From: Chitinophaga skermanii
Lineage (GTDB): Bacteria > Bacteroidota > Bacteroidia > Chitinophagales > Chitinophagaceae
Direction: 5' to 3'
NCBI RefSeq assembly: GCF_003259335.1
Contig: NZ_QLLL01000009.1
Coordinates: forward strand, 1-64,000
DNA length: 64,000 bases
The position numbers were made by a program, and so were the translations under genes. The notes beneath the pieces were generated by a model. It worked only from the letters and a program-made list of their open reading frames with translations, searched no databases and had not been told where the DNA came from. This document shows, one piece after another, positions 26,695-35,375 of the stretch; within the stretch, counting starts at the first letter, position 1; the number at the start of each line of letters is the position of its first letter.

Positions 26695-29600
26695 CTATTC
26701 AAACTTCAAATCCAAACCTAAACCACGTAACTCGTGGATCAATACGTTGAAGGATTCAGGTACGCCTGCTTTTGGAATGTTATCGCCTTTAACGATAGAT
26801 TCGTAAGCTTTCGCACGACCAACAATGTCATCGGATTTGATCGTCAATAATTCTTGTAAGATGTTTGCAGCACCGTAAGCTTCAAGTGCCCATACCTCCA
26901 TCTCACCAAAACGCTGACCACCAAACTGGGCTTTACCACCCAAAGGTTGCTGTGTGATCAAGCTGTATGGCCCGATAGAACGTGCGTGCATTTTATCATC
27001 CACCATGTGGCTCAATTTGAGCATGTAGATGATACCTACTGTTGCTTTTTGGTGGAAACGTTCACCAGTTTCACCATCACTTAAGTAAGTGTGACCGAAG
27101 CTTGGTAAACCAGCCTCATTGATGTATGATGCGATTTCTTCCGTGTTTGCACCGTCGAAGATCGGCGTTGCAAAACGAACACCCAATTTCTGACCAGCCC
27201 AACCTAATACGGTTTCATAGATCTGGCCAAGGTTCATACGGGAAGGTACACCCAATGGGTTCAATACGATATCTACTGGAGAACCGTCGGCCAAGAATGG
27301 CATATCTTCATCACGTACAATTTTCGCAACAATACCCTTGTTACCGTGGCGACCCGCCATCTTATCACCCACTTTCAACTTACGTTTGCTAGCGAGGTAA
27401 ACTTTAGCAAGTTTCAATACACCTGCTGGTAACTCGTCACCAATAGAGATATTGAATTTTTCGCGTTTGTAACGACCCAATTCTTCGTTATACTTGATGC
27501 TGTAGTTGTGCAACAATGTATTGATTTGATCGTTGGTAACATCGTCGGTAGTCCAGCCTAATGGGTTTACGTTTTGGAAGTCGATGTTCACTAAGTTCTT
27601 TTGAGAGAATTTAGATCCTTTCGAAATCAATACTTCACCATAAGTATTGGTAATACCTTGCGAGGTTTTATCTTTCAACAACACAAGCAATTTGCTCATC
27701 AATACTTCCAAAAGATCTTCTTCATTCTTCTGGTGTACTTTCTCGAGTTTTTCTAATGCTGCTTTTTCGCGTGTCTTAGAGTTTTTATCTTTCTTAGCAC
27801 GAGAGAATAATTTCTTATCAATTACCACACCTTCAGTTGATGGAGGTGCCTTCAAAGAAGCATCTTTCGCGTCAGAAGCTTTATCACCGAAGATCGCTCT
27901 CAATAATTTTTCTTCAGGAGAAGGATCAGACTCACCACGTGGTGTAATCTTACCGATCAAGATATCGCCTTCTTTAATGTGAGCACCTACACGGATAATA
28001 CCGTTTTGGTCAAGGTCTTTTGTAGCCTCTTCACTTACGTTAGGAATATCTGGCGTCAATTCTTCTTCACCCAACTTAGTATCACGTACTTCCAATTCGT
28101 ATTCGTCGATATGGATAGATGTGAACCAGTCTTCACGGGCAACCCTTTCAGAAATTACGATCGCATCCTCGAAGTTGTAACCTTTCCATGGCATGAACGC
28201 CACTTTCAAGTTACGACCCAATGCTAATTCACCACCACGTGTAGCGTAACCTTCTGTTAAGAAGTCGCCGAATTCAACGTGTTGACCTTTCTTCACGGCA
28301 GGGCGAAGGTTGATACATGTTGATTGGTTCGTTTTAACGAATTTGGTTAATTGGTAGATTTTCAAATCGTCTTCGAAAGACACCAATTTTTGCATTTCGT
28401 CGCGTTCGTAACGAACATGAATTTCGTTAGAATCTACGAACTCAACCACACCTTTACCTTCAGAGGTAATTTGCAAGCGAGAATCGCGAGCAGCTTTACC
28501 TTCCAAACCTGTACCTACGATAGGTACTTGTGGAGCGATCAAAGGAACAGCCTGGCGTTGCATGTTTGAACCCATCAATGCACGGTTGGCATCATCGTGT
28601 TCAAGGAACGGAATGAGCGAAGCACTTAAACCTACAATTTGGTTCGGCGCAACGTCCATGTATTCGATTTCTTCTCTATCCAAGATAGGGAAGTCACCTG
28701 TTTCGCGAGATTTTACTTTATCATTCACAAAGTTACCTTTCTCATCGAGCGGAGCATTCGCCTGCGCGATTTTGAGGGTATCTTCTTCTTCTGCACTTAA
28801 ATATTCAACCTCGTCCATTTCTACTTTACCAGAAGCTACTTTACGGTAAGGCGTCTCAATGAAGCCCATTTCATTCACTTTCGCGTGAACACAAAGGGTA
28901 GAGATCAAACCGATGTTCGGACCTTCCGGTGTTTCGATGGTACATAAACGACCGTAGTGAGAATAGTGTACGTCACGTACCTCGAAGCCTGCTCTTTCGC
29001 GGCTCAAACCACCTGGACCGAGGGCAGAAATACGACGTTTGTGCGTGATTTCAGACAACGGGTTGGTTTGATCAAGGAACTGAGACAACTGGGAAGTACC
29101 GAAGAAAGAGTTGATAACAGAAGATAAAGTTCTAGCGTTAATCAAATCTACCGGGGTAAATACCTCGTTATCCCTAACGTTCATTCTTTCACGGATCGTA
29201 CGTGCCATACGTGCAAGACCCACACCAAATTGAGCATATAACTGCTCACCTACTGTACGAACACGACGGTTCGACAAGTGATCGATATCATCGATCTCTG
29301 CTTTACCATTCGTTAATTGTACTAAGTATTTAATGATGGAGATGATATCATCTTTGGTCAGCACTTTATTATCGAGGGCTGTTGACAAGTTCAACTTGCG
29401 GTTGATTTTGTAACGGCCTACTTCACCGAGATCATAGCGTTTATCGGAGAAGAATAATTTATCGATGATACCACGAGCTGTTTCATCATCTGGCGCATCG
29501 GCACCACGCAATTGGCGGTAGATGTGCTGAACGGCTTCAAGCTCGGAGTTAGATGTATCTTTATTTAATGTGTTGTAGATAATGGAGAAATCACCACTTA

Positions 29601-30504
29601 CTTCTTCTTTTTGTAAGAAGACGGTTTTCGCTTCCATTTCCAAGATGAGCTCCATGTTGGCTTCATCAAGTACGCTATCGCGTTCTAATACAACTTCGTT
29701 ACGTTCGATGGTAACAACCTCACCGGTATCCTCATCCACGAAATCTTCCACCCAGCTGCGGAGTACGCGAGCTGCGAGTTTTTTACCAAAGTACTTTTCT
29801 AGTGTTTTACGATCTGCCTTCACTTCATCTGCCATGCCGAACAAAGTAAGGATGTCCTTATCTGTTTCGTAGCCAATAGCACGTAATAAAGTCGTTACTG
29901 GGAACTTCTTTTTACGATCGATGTAAGCGTACATAACATTGTTAATGTCTGTAGCAAACTCCATCCAAGCACCTTTGAAAGGAATCACCCTTGCAGAGTA
30001 GATTTTTGTACCATTTGGATGGATGGATTGACCAAAGAACACACCTGGAGAACGGTGTAATTGCGATACAACTACACGCTCAGCACCATTGATTACAAAC
30101 GTACCTCTAGGGGTCATGTAAGGAATGTTTCCTAAGAATACATCCTGAACAATCGTTTGGAAATCAACGTGCTCCTCATCATTACAGCTCAAGCGAAGCT
30201 TTGCTTTCAAAGGCACAGAATAAGTAAGCCCCCGTTCGATACACTCTTCAATAGTGTAACGCGGAGGATCTACGAAATAGTCTAGAAATTCCAGGTTAAA
30301 GATATTTCTCGTATCAGTAATCGGGAAGTTCTCCTTAAATACTTTAAAAAGGCCTTCGTTGTTTCGCTTGTCTGGTGTGGTTTCTAATTGGAAGAAATCC
30401 TTGAAAGATTGAATTTGGATAGCCAACAGATCCGGTGTCTCAGCAACTTGTTTGATCTTTCCAAAATTTACTCTTTCGTTAGTTTGGGCTTTTTTTAGAG
30501 ACAT
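26695..30504 (-). CDS. rpoB: DNA-directed RNA polymerase beta subunit
   Basis: 1269 residues covering the protrusion, lobes, fork and flap through to the C-terminal clamp (ALEAYGAANILQELLTIKSD). The rifampicin-pocket region reads FFGTSQLSQFLDQTNPLSEI, then HKRRISALGPGGLSRERAGF; the residues most often changed in resistant strains look wild type. The gene follows rplL after 220 bases that contain a hairpin (30671-30694), the place where attenuation or RNA processing adjusts polymerase level in other bacteria. Confidence 0.99.
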   Translation of the reverse strand: MSLKKAQTNERVNFGKIKQVAETPDLLAIQIQSFKDFFQLETTPDKRNNEGLFKVFKENFPITDTRNIFNLEFLDYFVDPPRYTIEECIERGLTYSVPLKAKLRLSCNDEEHVDFQTIVQDVFLGNIPYMTPRGTFVINGAERVVVSQLHRSPGVFFGQSIHPNGTKIYSARVIPFKGAWMEFATDINNVMYAYIDRKKKFPVTTLLRAIGYETDKDILTLFGMADEVKADRKTLEKYFGKKLAARVLRSWVEDFVDEDTGEVVTIERNEVVLERDSVLDEANMELILEMEAKTVFLQKEEVSGDFSIIYNTLNKDTSNSELEAVQHIYRQLRGADAPDDETARGIIDKLFFSDKRYDLGEVGRYKINRKLNLSTALDNKVLTKDDIISIIKYLVQLTNGKAEIDDIDHLSNRRVRTVGEQLYAQFGVGLARMARTIRERMNVRDNEVFTPVDLINARTLSSVINSFFGTSQLSQFLDQTNPLSEITHKRRISALGPGGLSRERAGFEVRDVHYSHYGRLCTIETPEGPNIGLISTLCVHAKVNEMGFIETPYRKVASGKVEMDEVEYLSAEEEDTLKIAQANAPLDEKGNFVNDKVKSRETGDFPILDREEIEYMDVAPNQIVGLSASLIPFLEHDDANRALMGSNMQRQAVPLIAPQVPIVGTGLEGKAARDSRLQITSEGKGVVEFVDSNEIHVRYERDEMQKLVSFEDDLKIYQLTKFVKTNQSTCINLRPAVKKGQHVEFGDFLTEGYATRGGELALGRNLKVAFMPWKGYNFEDAIVISERVAREDWFTSIHIDEYELEVRDTKLGEEELTPDIPNVSEEATKDLDQNGIIRVGAHIKEGDILIGKITPRGESDPSPEEKLLRAIFGDKASDAKDASLKAPPSTEGVVIDKKLFSRAKKDKNSKTREKAALEKLEKVHQKNEEDLLEVLMSKLLVLLKDKTSQGITNTYGEVLISKGSKFSQKNLVNIDFQNVNPLGWTTDDVTNDQINTLLHNYSIKYNEELGRYKREKFNISIGDELPAGVLKLAKVYLASKRKLKVGDKMAGRHGNKGIVAKIVRDEDMPFLADGSPVDIVLNPLGVPSRMNLGQIYETVLGWAGQKLGVRFATPIFDGANTEEIASYINEAGLPSFGHTYLSDGETGERFHQKATVGIIYMLKLSHMVDDKMHARSIGPYSLITQQPLGGKAQFGGQRFGEMEVWALEAYGAANILQELLTIKSDDIVGRAKAYESIVKGDNIPKAGVPESFNVLIHELRGLGLDLKFE

Positions 30505-30670
30505 ATTCGAAGTTAGCAGTTAAATAACTTGTAAGAAAAAGGGAAATTAAGACTTCTTTACCAAAAAAACATCAATACACATTGCCTTGCTCGAACGTCA
30601 CCCCCACTTGCGTGGTAGTTTTCCCATAATTGACTCTCTCGAAAAGACACGTTCCCAAAGGGAAGAAGGC

Positions 30671-30694
30671 CAAAAGTGCCCTTGAGCACTTTTG
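30671..30694 (-). promoter_or_regulatory. Hairpin in the rplL-rpoB spacer
   Basis: A perfect 9-bp stem CAAAAGTGC / GCACTTTTG has a 6-base loop. On the minus strand no T-run follows, so it is more likely an attenuator or RNase processing site between ribosomal and polymerase genes than a full terminator. The function is inferred from position. Confidence 0.6.
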
Positions 30695-30724
30695 ACCTAT
30701 AAAAGATGTATAATAAGCAAAGAA

Positions 30725-31093
30725 TTACGCAATCTCTACTTCAGCACCAGCTTCAGTTAATTTAGCTTTCAAATCTTCAGCTTCAGCCTTGCTTACGCCT
30801 TCTTTAACTGGTTTCGGAGCACCGTCTACCAATTCTTTAGCTTCTTTAAGACCAAGACCTGTAAGATCTTTAACTACTTTAACAACGTTCAATTTGCTAG
30901 CACCTGCAGATTTCAAGATTACATTGAATGCAGTTTTTTCTTCAGCAGCTGGAGCAGCGTCACCAGCAGCAACTACTACAGCTGCAGCAGCTGGTTCGAT
31001 ACCGTATTCATTTTTCAACACATCTGCTAATTCTTGTACTTCCTTAACAGTCAAGCCAACTAATTGTTCAGCTAAAGCTTTTACGTCTGCCAT
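30725..31093 (-). CDS. rplL: 50S ribosomal protein L7/L12
   Basis: 122 residues. The N-terminal dimerisation helices (ADVKALAEQLVGLTVKEV) are followed by an Ala-rich hinge (about 35-52) and the C-terminal factor-binding domain (EKTAFNVILKSAGASKLNVV ... LGLKEAKELVDGAPKPVKEG). L7/L12 forms the stalk that recruits elongation factors. It sits 119 bases behind rplJ, its stalk-base partner. Confidence 0.99.
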   Translation of the reverse strand: MADVKALAEQLVGLTVKEVQELADVLKNEYGIEPAAAAVVVAAGDAAPAAEEKTAFNVILKSAGASKLNVVKVVKDLTGLGLKEAKELVDGAPKPVKEGVSKAEAEDLKAKLTEAGAEVEIA

Positions 31094-31212
31094 TGTATAA
31101 TGTTTTTAAATTGTTTTTGTAAATAGAAAATTAAAACTGAGTTTATATTACGACTTGGAAGCCATATTTATAAGTGCTATCCCTCGCAGGATAACCGTAC
31201 CAATACTGAGAA

Positions 31213-31749
31213 TTACTCAGCAGCTGGAGCTTCGGCAGCAACAACTTCGCCACCTTCGTTCTTACCTTTCTCAAGCAATGCAGCGATAACGCGTTTTGCA
31301 GGAGATTGTAACAAACCAATAACTTCGCCGATAAGCTCGTTTTTGGTTTTGATGTTCTTCAAGTTAGTCAATTGGTTATCACCGATGAAAATCTCGTCAG
31401 CTACAAACGCAGCTTTCAATACCGGTTTTTCCAATTTAGCATTCGCCTTACGGAAGTCAGAGATAATTACTGCTGGCTCTTTTGGTGAATCAGAGAACAT
31501 CAATGCAGTTACACCGTGTAATGATTCGTAGATACCAGCGTATTTTTCGTTGTCCAAAGACTCTAACGCTTTTTTAATCAAGGTGTTTTTAGCCACCTTC
31601 ATTTCTACGTTCTTGCTGAAACAAACTCTTCTCAAATGGTTAACTTGAGCTACAGTCAATGATTCGGTATTGGTAACGTAGAAGTTGCTATATTGTGAGA
31701 ACTTACCTTTCAGTAGTTCTATTACTTCTGCTTTTTGTTCTTTTCTCAT
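31213..31749 (-). CDS. rplJ: 50S ribosomal protein L10
   Basis: 178 residues: the rRNA-binding N-terminal domain (RKEQKAEVIELLKGKFSQYS ... LRRVCFSKNVEMKVAKNTLI) and a C-terminal helix that anchors L7/L12 dimers, with an acidic Ala/Glu tail. The gene begins only 11 bases after rplA. There is thus no room for the long L10-binding leader found before rplJ in enterobacteria, so any L10 autoregulation must act elsewhere. Confidence 0.99.
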   Translation of the reverse strand: MRKEQKAEVIELLKGKFSQYSNFYVTNTESLTVAQVNHLRRVCFSKNVEMKVAKNTLIKKALESLDNEKYAGIYESLHGVTALMFSDSPKEPAVIISDFRKANAKLEKPVLKAAFVADEIFIGDNQLTNLKNIKTKNELIGEVIGLLQSPAKRVIAALLEKGKNEGGEVVAAEAPAAE

Positions 31750-31760
31750 GACTCAAAAAA

Positions 31761-32450
31761 TTAGTTTTGAACAGATTTAGTGTCGATCACAATACCAGGG
31801 CTCATTGTAGAAGCCATAGATAAACCTTTCAAGTAAGTACCTTTCGCAGTAGATGGTTTCAATTTAATGATCGCAGAAATGAACTCTAATGAGTTTTGTT
31901 CCAATTTCTCTGGAGAGAAAGAAACACGACCGATTGAAGCGTGGATAATACCAGCTTTATCTACTTTGAAAGAAATTTTACCACCTTTTACATCGTTAAC
32001 CGCATCACCCACGTTATTGGTAACAGTACCAGTTTTAGGGTTCGGCATTAAGTTACGAGGACCGAGGATTTTACCGAGTTTACCAATTTTAGGCATTACA
32101 GCTGGAGTAGCAACGATAACATCGATTTCTGTCCAACCTGCTTCAATTTTTTGAATAAATTCGTCTAAACCTACGAAATCAGCACCAGCAGCTTTTGCTT
32201 CAGCTTCTTTGTCAGGTGTGCAAAGTACTAATACTTTCTTAGTCTTACCAGTACCGTGAGGAAGCGTAACAGAACCACGGATAGCTTGGTCAGCTTTTTT
32301 AGGGTCTACCCCTAAGCGTACGTGTAAATCAACAGAACTGTCGAATTTAGTACAGTTAATATCTTTAACGAGCGTTGAAGCCTCTTTTAAGGAGTACACT
32401 TTGTTTTTGTCCACCTTTGCTTCAGCCACTTTCCTTTTCTTTGTTGCCAT
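31761..32450 (-). CDS. rplA: 50S ribosomal protein L1
   Basis: 229 residues with the two-domain L1 fold; the conserved PHGTGKTKKVLVLC and ILGPRNLMPNPKTGTV are intact. L1 forms the mobile stalk at the E site and in many bacteria represses its own operon by binding the rplK leader. It lies 47 bases behind rplK. Confidence 0.99.
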   Translation of the reverse strand: MATKKRKVAEAKVDKNKVYSLKEASTLVKDINCTKFDSSVDLHVRLGVDPKKADQAIRGSVTLPHGTGKTKKVLVLCTPDKEAEAKAAGADFVGLDEFIQKIEAGWTEIDVIVATPAVMPKIGKLGKILGPRNLMPNPKTGTVTNNVGDAVNDVKGGKISFKVDKAGIIHASIGRVSFSPEKLEQNSLEFISAIIKLKPSTAKGTYLKGLSMASTMSPGIVIDTKSVQN

Positions 32451-32497
32451 TTTGTGAAATGTTTTAAAGTTGACCTGTATAAACAGGACTTACACAA

Positions 32498-32941
32498 TTA
32501 GTTTTCCCAAGGAGCTTTACCATCCACAGTGATACCCATTGAACGGGCAGTACCAGCAACCATTTTCATAGCGCTTTCTTCTGTGAAGCAGTTTAAGTCA
32601 GGCATTTTATCTTTAGCAATAGCTTCGATTTGTGCCCATGTTACTTTACCTACTTTGTTACGGTTAGGCTCTTTAGAACCACTTTGCAACTTTGCAGCTT
32701 CCAATAATTGTACTGGAGCAGGAGGGGTTTTGATTACGAAGTCAAAGGATTTGTCAGTGTAAACTGTCAGCAAAACCGGCAATACTTTACCCATTTTATC
32801 TTGGGTACGGGCATTGAACTGTTTGCAAAACTCCATGATGTTCACACCTTTGGAACCTAAAGCAGGACCAATCGGAGGTGCAGGGTTGGCTTGGCCGCCT
32901 TTAACCTGCAATTTCACGTACGTTGCGATCTCTTTTGCCAT
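32498..32941 (-). CDS. rplK: 50S ribosomal protein L11
   Basis: 147 residues beginning MAKEIATYVKLQVKGGQANP, then PPIGPALGSKGVNIMEFCK, the thiostrepton/GTPase-centre domain. The longer frame to 32995 is rejected because the family starts at MAKE. It is the first gene of its operon, with a promoter at 33053-33083. In most bacteria nusG directly precedes rplK; here nusG is 19 kb away. Confidence 0.99.
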   Translation of the reverse strand: MAKEIATYVKLQVKGGQANPAPPIGPALGSKGVNIMEFCKQFNARTQDKMGKVLPVLLTVYTDKSFDFVIKTPPAPVQLLEAAKLQSGSKEPNRNKVGKVTWAQIEAIAKDKMPDLNCFTEESAMKMVAGTARSMGITVDGKAPWEN

Positions 32942-33052
32942 GATGGTGATTTTAATTTGGTTAAAACGCTCCCGCCTTATAGCGAGAACTCCCAAAACTT
33001 AAAAGCTCTATATTAATTAAATACTATTAAAAAAGACCCTTTAAGGGGGATG

Positions 33053-33083
33053 CAAAGGTAGGCAATAATACTGATTTACCAAA
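33053..33083 (-). promoter_or_regulatory. Promoter of the rplK-rplA-rplJ-rplL-rpoB-rpoC operon
   Basis: On the minus strand TTTG (33080-33083), a 19-base spacer, then TACCTTTG (33053-33060). The leader to rplK is about 105 bases and starts near a palindrome CCCTTTAAGGG (33038-33048). A dedicated promoter fits the separation from nusG. Confidence 0.8.
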
Positions 33084-33258
33084 ATTGTTTTGGCAATCGG
33101 CATCTTTTTTGCTAAATATGGGTCATTTTTTTTCCGTTGGATGACAAATATAAGCTTTTCTCCCCAATTTCAATCCCTTTTCTTCCCCCTCATTATCACA
33201 CAGTTAACACCTCACCCCACCCTTTATACGTATATTCACTACCTAAATCCACTCACGC

Positions 33259-33831
33259 ATGAAAAATCTCACCTACACCCTAACAGCCATCCTGCTCCTG
33301 TTAGGTACCACGCAACTGCTTGCACAGGTCGACGACGCCACCCAAAAAGCATGGATGGAATACATGACCCCAGGCGCCCCACACAAAAAATTAGCTGAAA
33401 TGACCGGCAACTGGTCTACCCACATGACCGCCTGGCACGCTCCCGGCACCGATCCCATGAAGTCGGAAGGCACTTGCACCAACTCCATGCTATACGGCGG
33501 CCGATTCCTAGAAACCGCGTTTAAAGGCGATTTCATGGGCGAACCCTTCGAAGGCCGCGGCTACATGGCCTACGACAACGCCCGTAAATTATTCATCAGC
33601 ACCTGGTTCGACAATATGGGCACCGGTATTATGACCCTCCAAGGCAAATTCGACCCCACCGGTAACACCATCGTACTAGCAGGAGAAATGGTAGACCCCG
33701 CTGTGAACAAAACATGCCAGGTAAAAGAAGTGTATACGATCGTTGGACCTAATGAACACAAAATGGAAATGTTCCGGGTAGACAATGGAAAAGAACAAAA
33801 AGACATGGAAATCATATTCAAAAGAAAGTAA
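33259..33831 (+). CDS. DUF1579 domain-containing exported protein
   Basis: 190 residues. The signal peptide (MKNLTYTLTAILLLLGTTQLLAQ) is followed by a DUF1579 domain (about 35-190) with KLAEMTGNWSTHMTAW, GGRFLETAFKGDFMGEPFEG and GYMAYDNARKLFISTWFDNM. The domain is a small lipocalin-like barrel of unknown function. The codons are notably C-rich at third positions (many ACC/GCC/TTC) compared with the AT-rich flanks. The gene stands alone just beyond the rplK promoter, at the edge of the segment that separates rplK from nusG. Confidence 0.88.
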   Translation: MKNLTYTLTAILLLLGTTQLLAQVDDATQKAWMEYMTPGAPHKKLAEMTGNWSTHMTAWHAPGTDPMKSEGTCTNSMLYGGRFLETAFKGDFMGEPFEGRGYMAYDNARKLFISTWFDNMGTGIMTLQGKFDPTGNTIVLAGEMVDPAVNKTCQVKEVYTIVGPNEHKMEMFRVDNGKEQKDMEIIFKRK

Positions 33832-33949
33832 TCCTCCACTAAGCCCCGCCCCCAAAGCGGGGCGCTTTAAACAAACTACATGGATAATTGACCGCAGTTA
33901 CTTAATTAAATGAATACCATGCTATTAGTATTCTTTTAATAGCATTTAT

Positions 33950-34037
33950 AATATCTTCCAATGTTCTTCTAATGTTCTTCCAATGTTATCCCAATGTTCC
34001 AGGTATATTCGACGTATATCCTGGATATATACAGGCG
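33950..34037. repeat. Tandem array C: eight degenerate 11-bp units
   Basis: Eight consecutive 11-base units: AATATCTTCCA, ATGTTCTTCTA, ATGTTCTTCCA, ATGTTATCCCA, ATGTTCCAGGT, ATATTCGACGT, ATATCCTGGAT, ATATACAGGCG. Read on the minus strand they give TAGAAGAACAT and TGGAAGAACAT, the same unit as array B, which lies 22 kb away in the opposite orientation. As in array B, the outer units grade into a CCTGGATATAT form. The array lies upstream of the gene at 34143. Confidence 0.88.
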
Positions 34038-34142
34038 TATTTCTACATCTTTTGTGTGTAAACAAGCAATTATCAATTGCAATAAATGCTTCATTTTCAA
34101 GATAAAAGCTATATTTTACTAGCCTATCACAAAAGCTCCTCT

Positions 34143-34553
34143 ATGCTGCTAACTATTGAAGGAAACTGGGAAGGCTCGTTTTATATTAGCGAGGACTTCG
34201 CCTTTATGATAAAAGACACCACCTATTACTACAAGATTACTTTTCAACAACAAAACGATAAAATCACGGGTACTTGCATCGACGCCGATACAGGCGTAGC
34301 AACCACCATCGAAGGGAAACTCAAAAAGAATAGCATCAATTTCGTAAAAACGTACCGGGGAGGAACCTCCGTGGAGGACGATGGCTGTACAAAGCAATAT
34401 TTTGAAGATGAACCCATTCCTGTGTATTACCGCGGCATCGTGGAGGGCGATACCATGAGCGGTGAATGGACATTTCCCATGGAAGTACCTTTTCTATACT
34501 TCTTTAAAAAACGGCATACCATGCGAGGTACATGGAAAATGTGGCGCATTTAA
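34143..34553 (+). CDS. Hypothetical protein, lipocalin-like (136 aa)
   Basis: 136 residues of mainly beta-strand, starting MLLTIEGNWEGSFYISEDF and containing DKITGTCIDADTGVATTIEG, KTYRGGTSVEDDG and VEGDTMSGEWTFP. The G-x-W opening and strand rhythm suggest a small lipocalin-like barrel, but I do not recognise a family. No signal peptide is present with this start; an in-frame ATG at 34086 would add 19 residues and also no signal. Its 3' end overlaps the convergent idi gene by four bases. Confidence 0.7.
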   Translation: MLLTIEGNWEGSFYISEDFAFMIKDTTYYYKITFQQQNDKITGTCIDADTGVATTIEGKLKKNSINFVKTYRGGTSVEDDGCTKQYFEDEPIPVYYRGIVEGDTMSGEWTFPMEVPFLYFFKKRHTMRGTWKMWRI

Positions 34554-35065
34554 CGGTGTAATATTACATCGGGTAATAGCAGCTTGAACCAAGGTGTGAA
34601 CTTACTGGGGTAGTCCATTACTTGTTGCTGTACTTCGTTGAGGGAGAGATACGTGTAATCGTCGGCATCATCGGGGTTTACGGCTGGAAGCGCATCCGAT
34701 TGACCGAAATACACATGCCCATACTCGTTTTCTATAAGCTCGTTATTCACAGGCAGCTCATAACGTACTTCCCAACGCTTTTCTAACTTGCAGGCAACTC
34801 CCATTTCTTCCAATAACCTGCGTTCTGCAGCTTGCAACGGGGTTTCTCCAGGTAAAGGATGGCCACTACAAGTATTTGTCCATAAGCCACTGGAATGAAA
34901 CTTCGATTGGGAACGCCTTTGTAATAAAAGTTTCTGGTCTTTATTAAAGATGAAAACCGAAATAGCCCGGTGCAGCAAACCTTTCCGGTGCGCTTCGATC
35001 TTTTCCATCTCGCCTACTACTTCATCATTTTCATCCACAAGGATAACATGTACGGGGGCTGTCAT
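34550..35065 (-). CDS. idi: Isopentenyl-diphosphate delta-isomerase, type I
   Basis: 171 residues with the type I (Nudix-fold) isomerase core. Catalytic Cys66 and the metal ligand His69 lie in WTNTCSGHP. The partner acid is in ENEYG (Glu112/Glu114, matching the Glu pair of the E. coli enzyme), and the Nudix helix is LQAAERRLLEEMG. It interconverts IPP and DMAPP for isoprenoid synthesis in the cytosol. It is a single-gene unit within the 19-kb segment, and no other isoprenoid gene is nearby. Confidence 0.95.
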   Translation of the reverse strand: MTAPVHVILVDENDEVVGEMEKIEAHRKGLLHRAISVFIFNKDQKLLLQRRSQSKFHSSGLWTNTCSGHPLPGETPLQAAERRLLEEMGVACKLEKRWEVRYELPVNNELIENEYGHVYFGQSDALPAVNPDDADDYTYLSLNEVQQQVMDYPSKFTPWFKLLLPDVILHR

Positions 35066-35375
35066 AACGTTGAATTTTTAAGTTCGGAATACGATGTAAA
35101 TACAAACGAAACAGGCTACAAGTTGTACAAAATCACTAAGTTCATCTTTTCTTCATCTACCCTATTAAAAATACGGCCTTCCGCTGCATTTTACAACCCC
35201 TTCGTGTTAAATGTAGATGATATTGAAAATCTGTACAGTATGCATAAAGAATCAATACAGGTAACGGTTATAAGCTATAATAAAGAAACGAATACAAGTT
35301 TTTTTTCATACTTTTAACAGGAATCGATCCCGTGCCACCAGCTAACCAAACTAACTATGCTTTAGAGCACCCAGC
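35066..35375. other. Divergent intergenic region, no gene seen
   Basis: About 310 AT-rich bases hold the unmarked promoters of idi (-) and the barrel gene (+). A + frame that runs in from the idi gene and ends at 35317 has no protein character and no independent start in the gap. Confidence 0.5.

Noticed and set aside
34970..35317. A + strand frame of 115 codons
   Set aside because: It starts inside the idi gene on the other strand and has composition like translated non-coding DNA.
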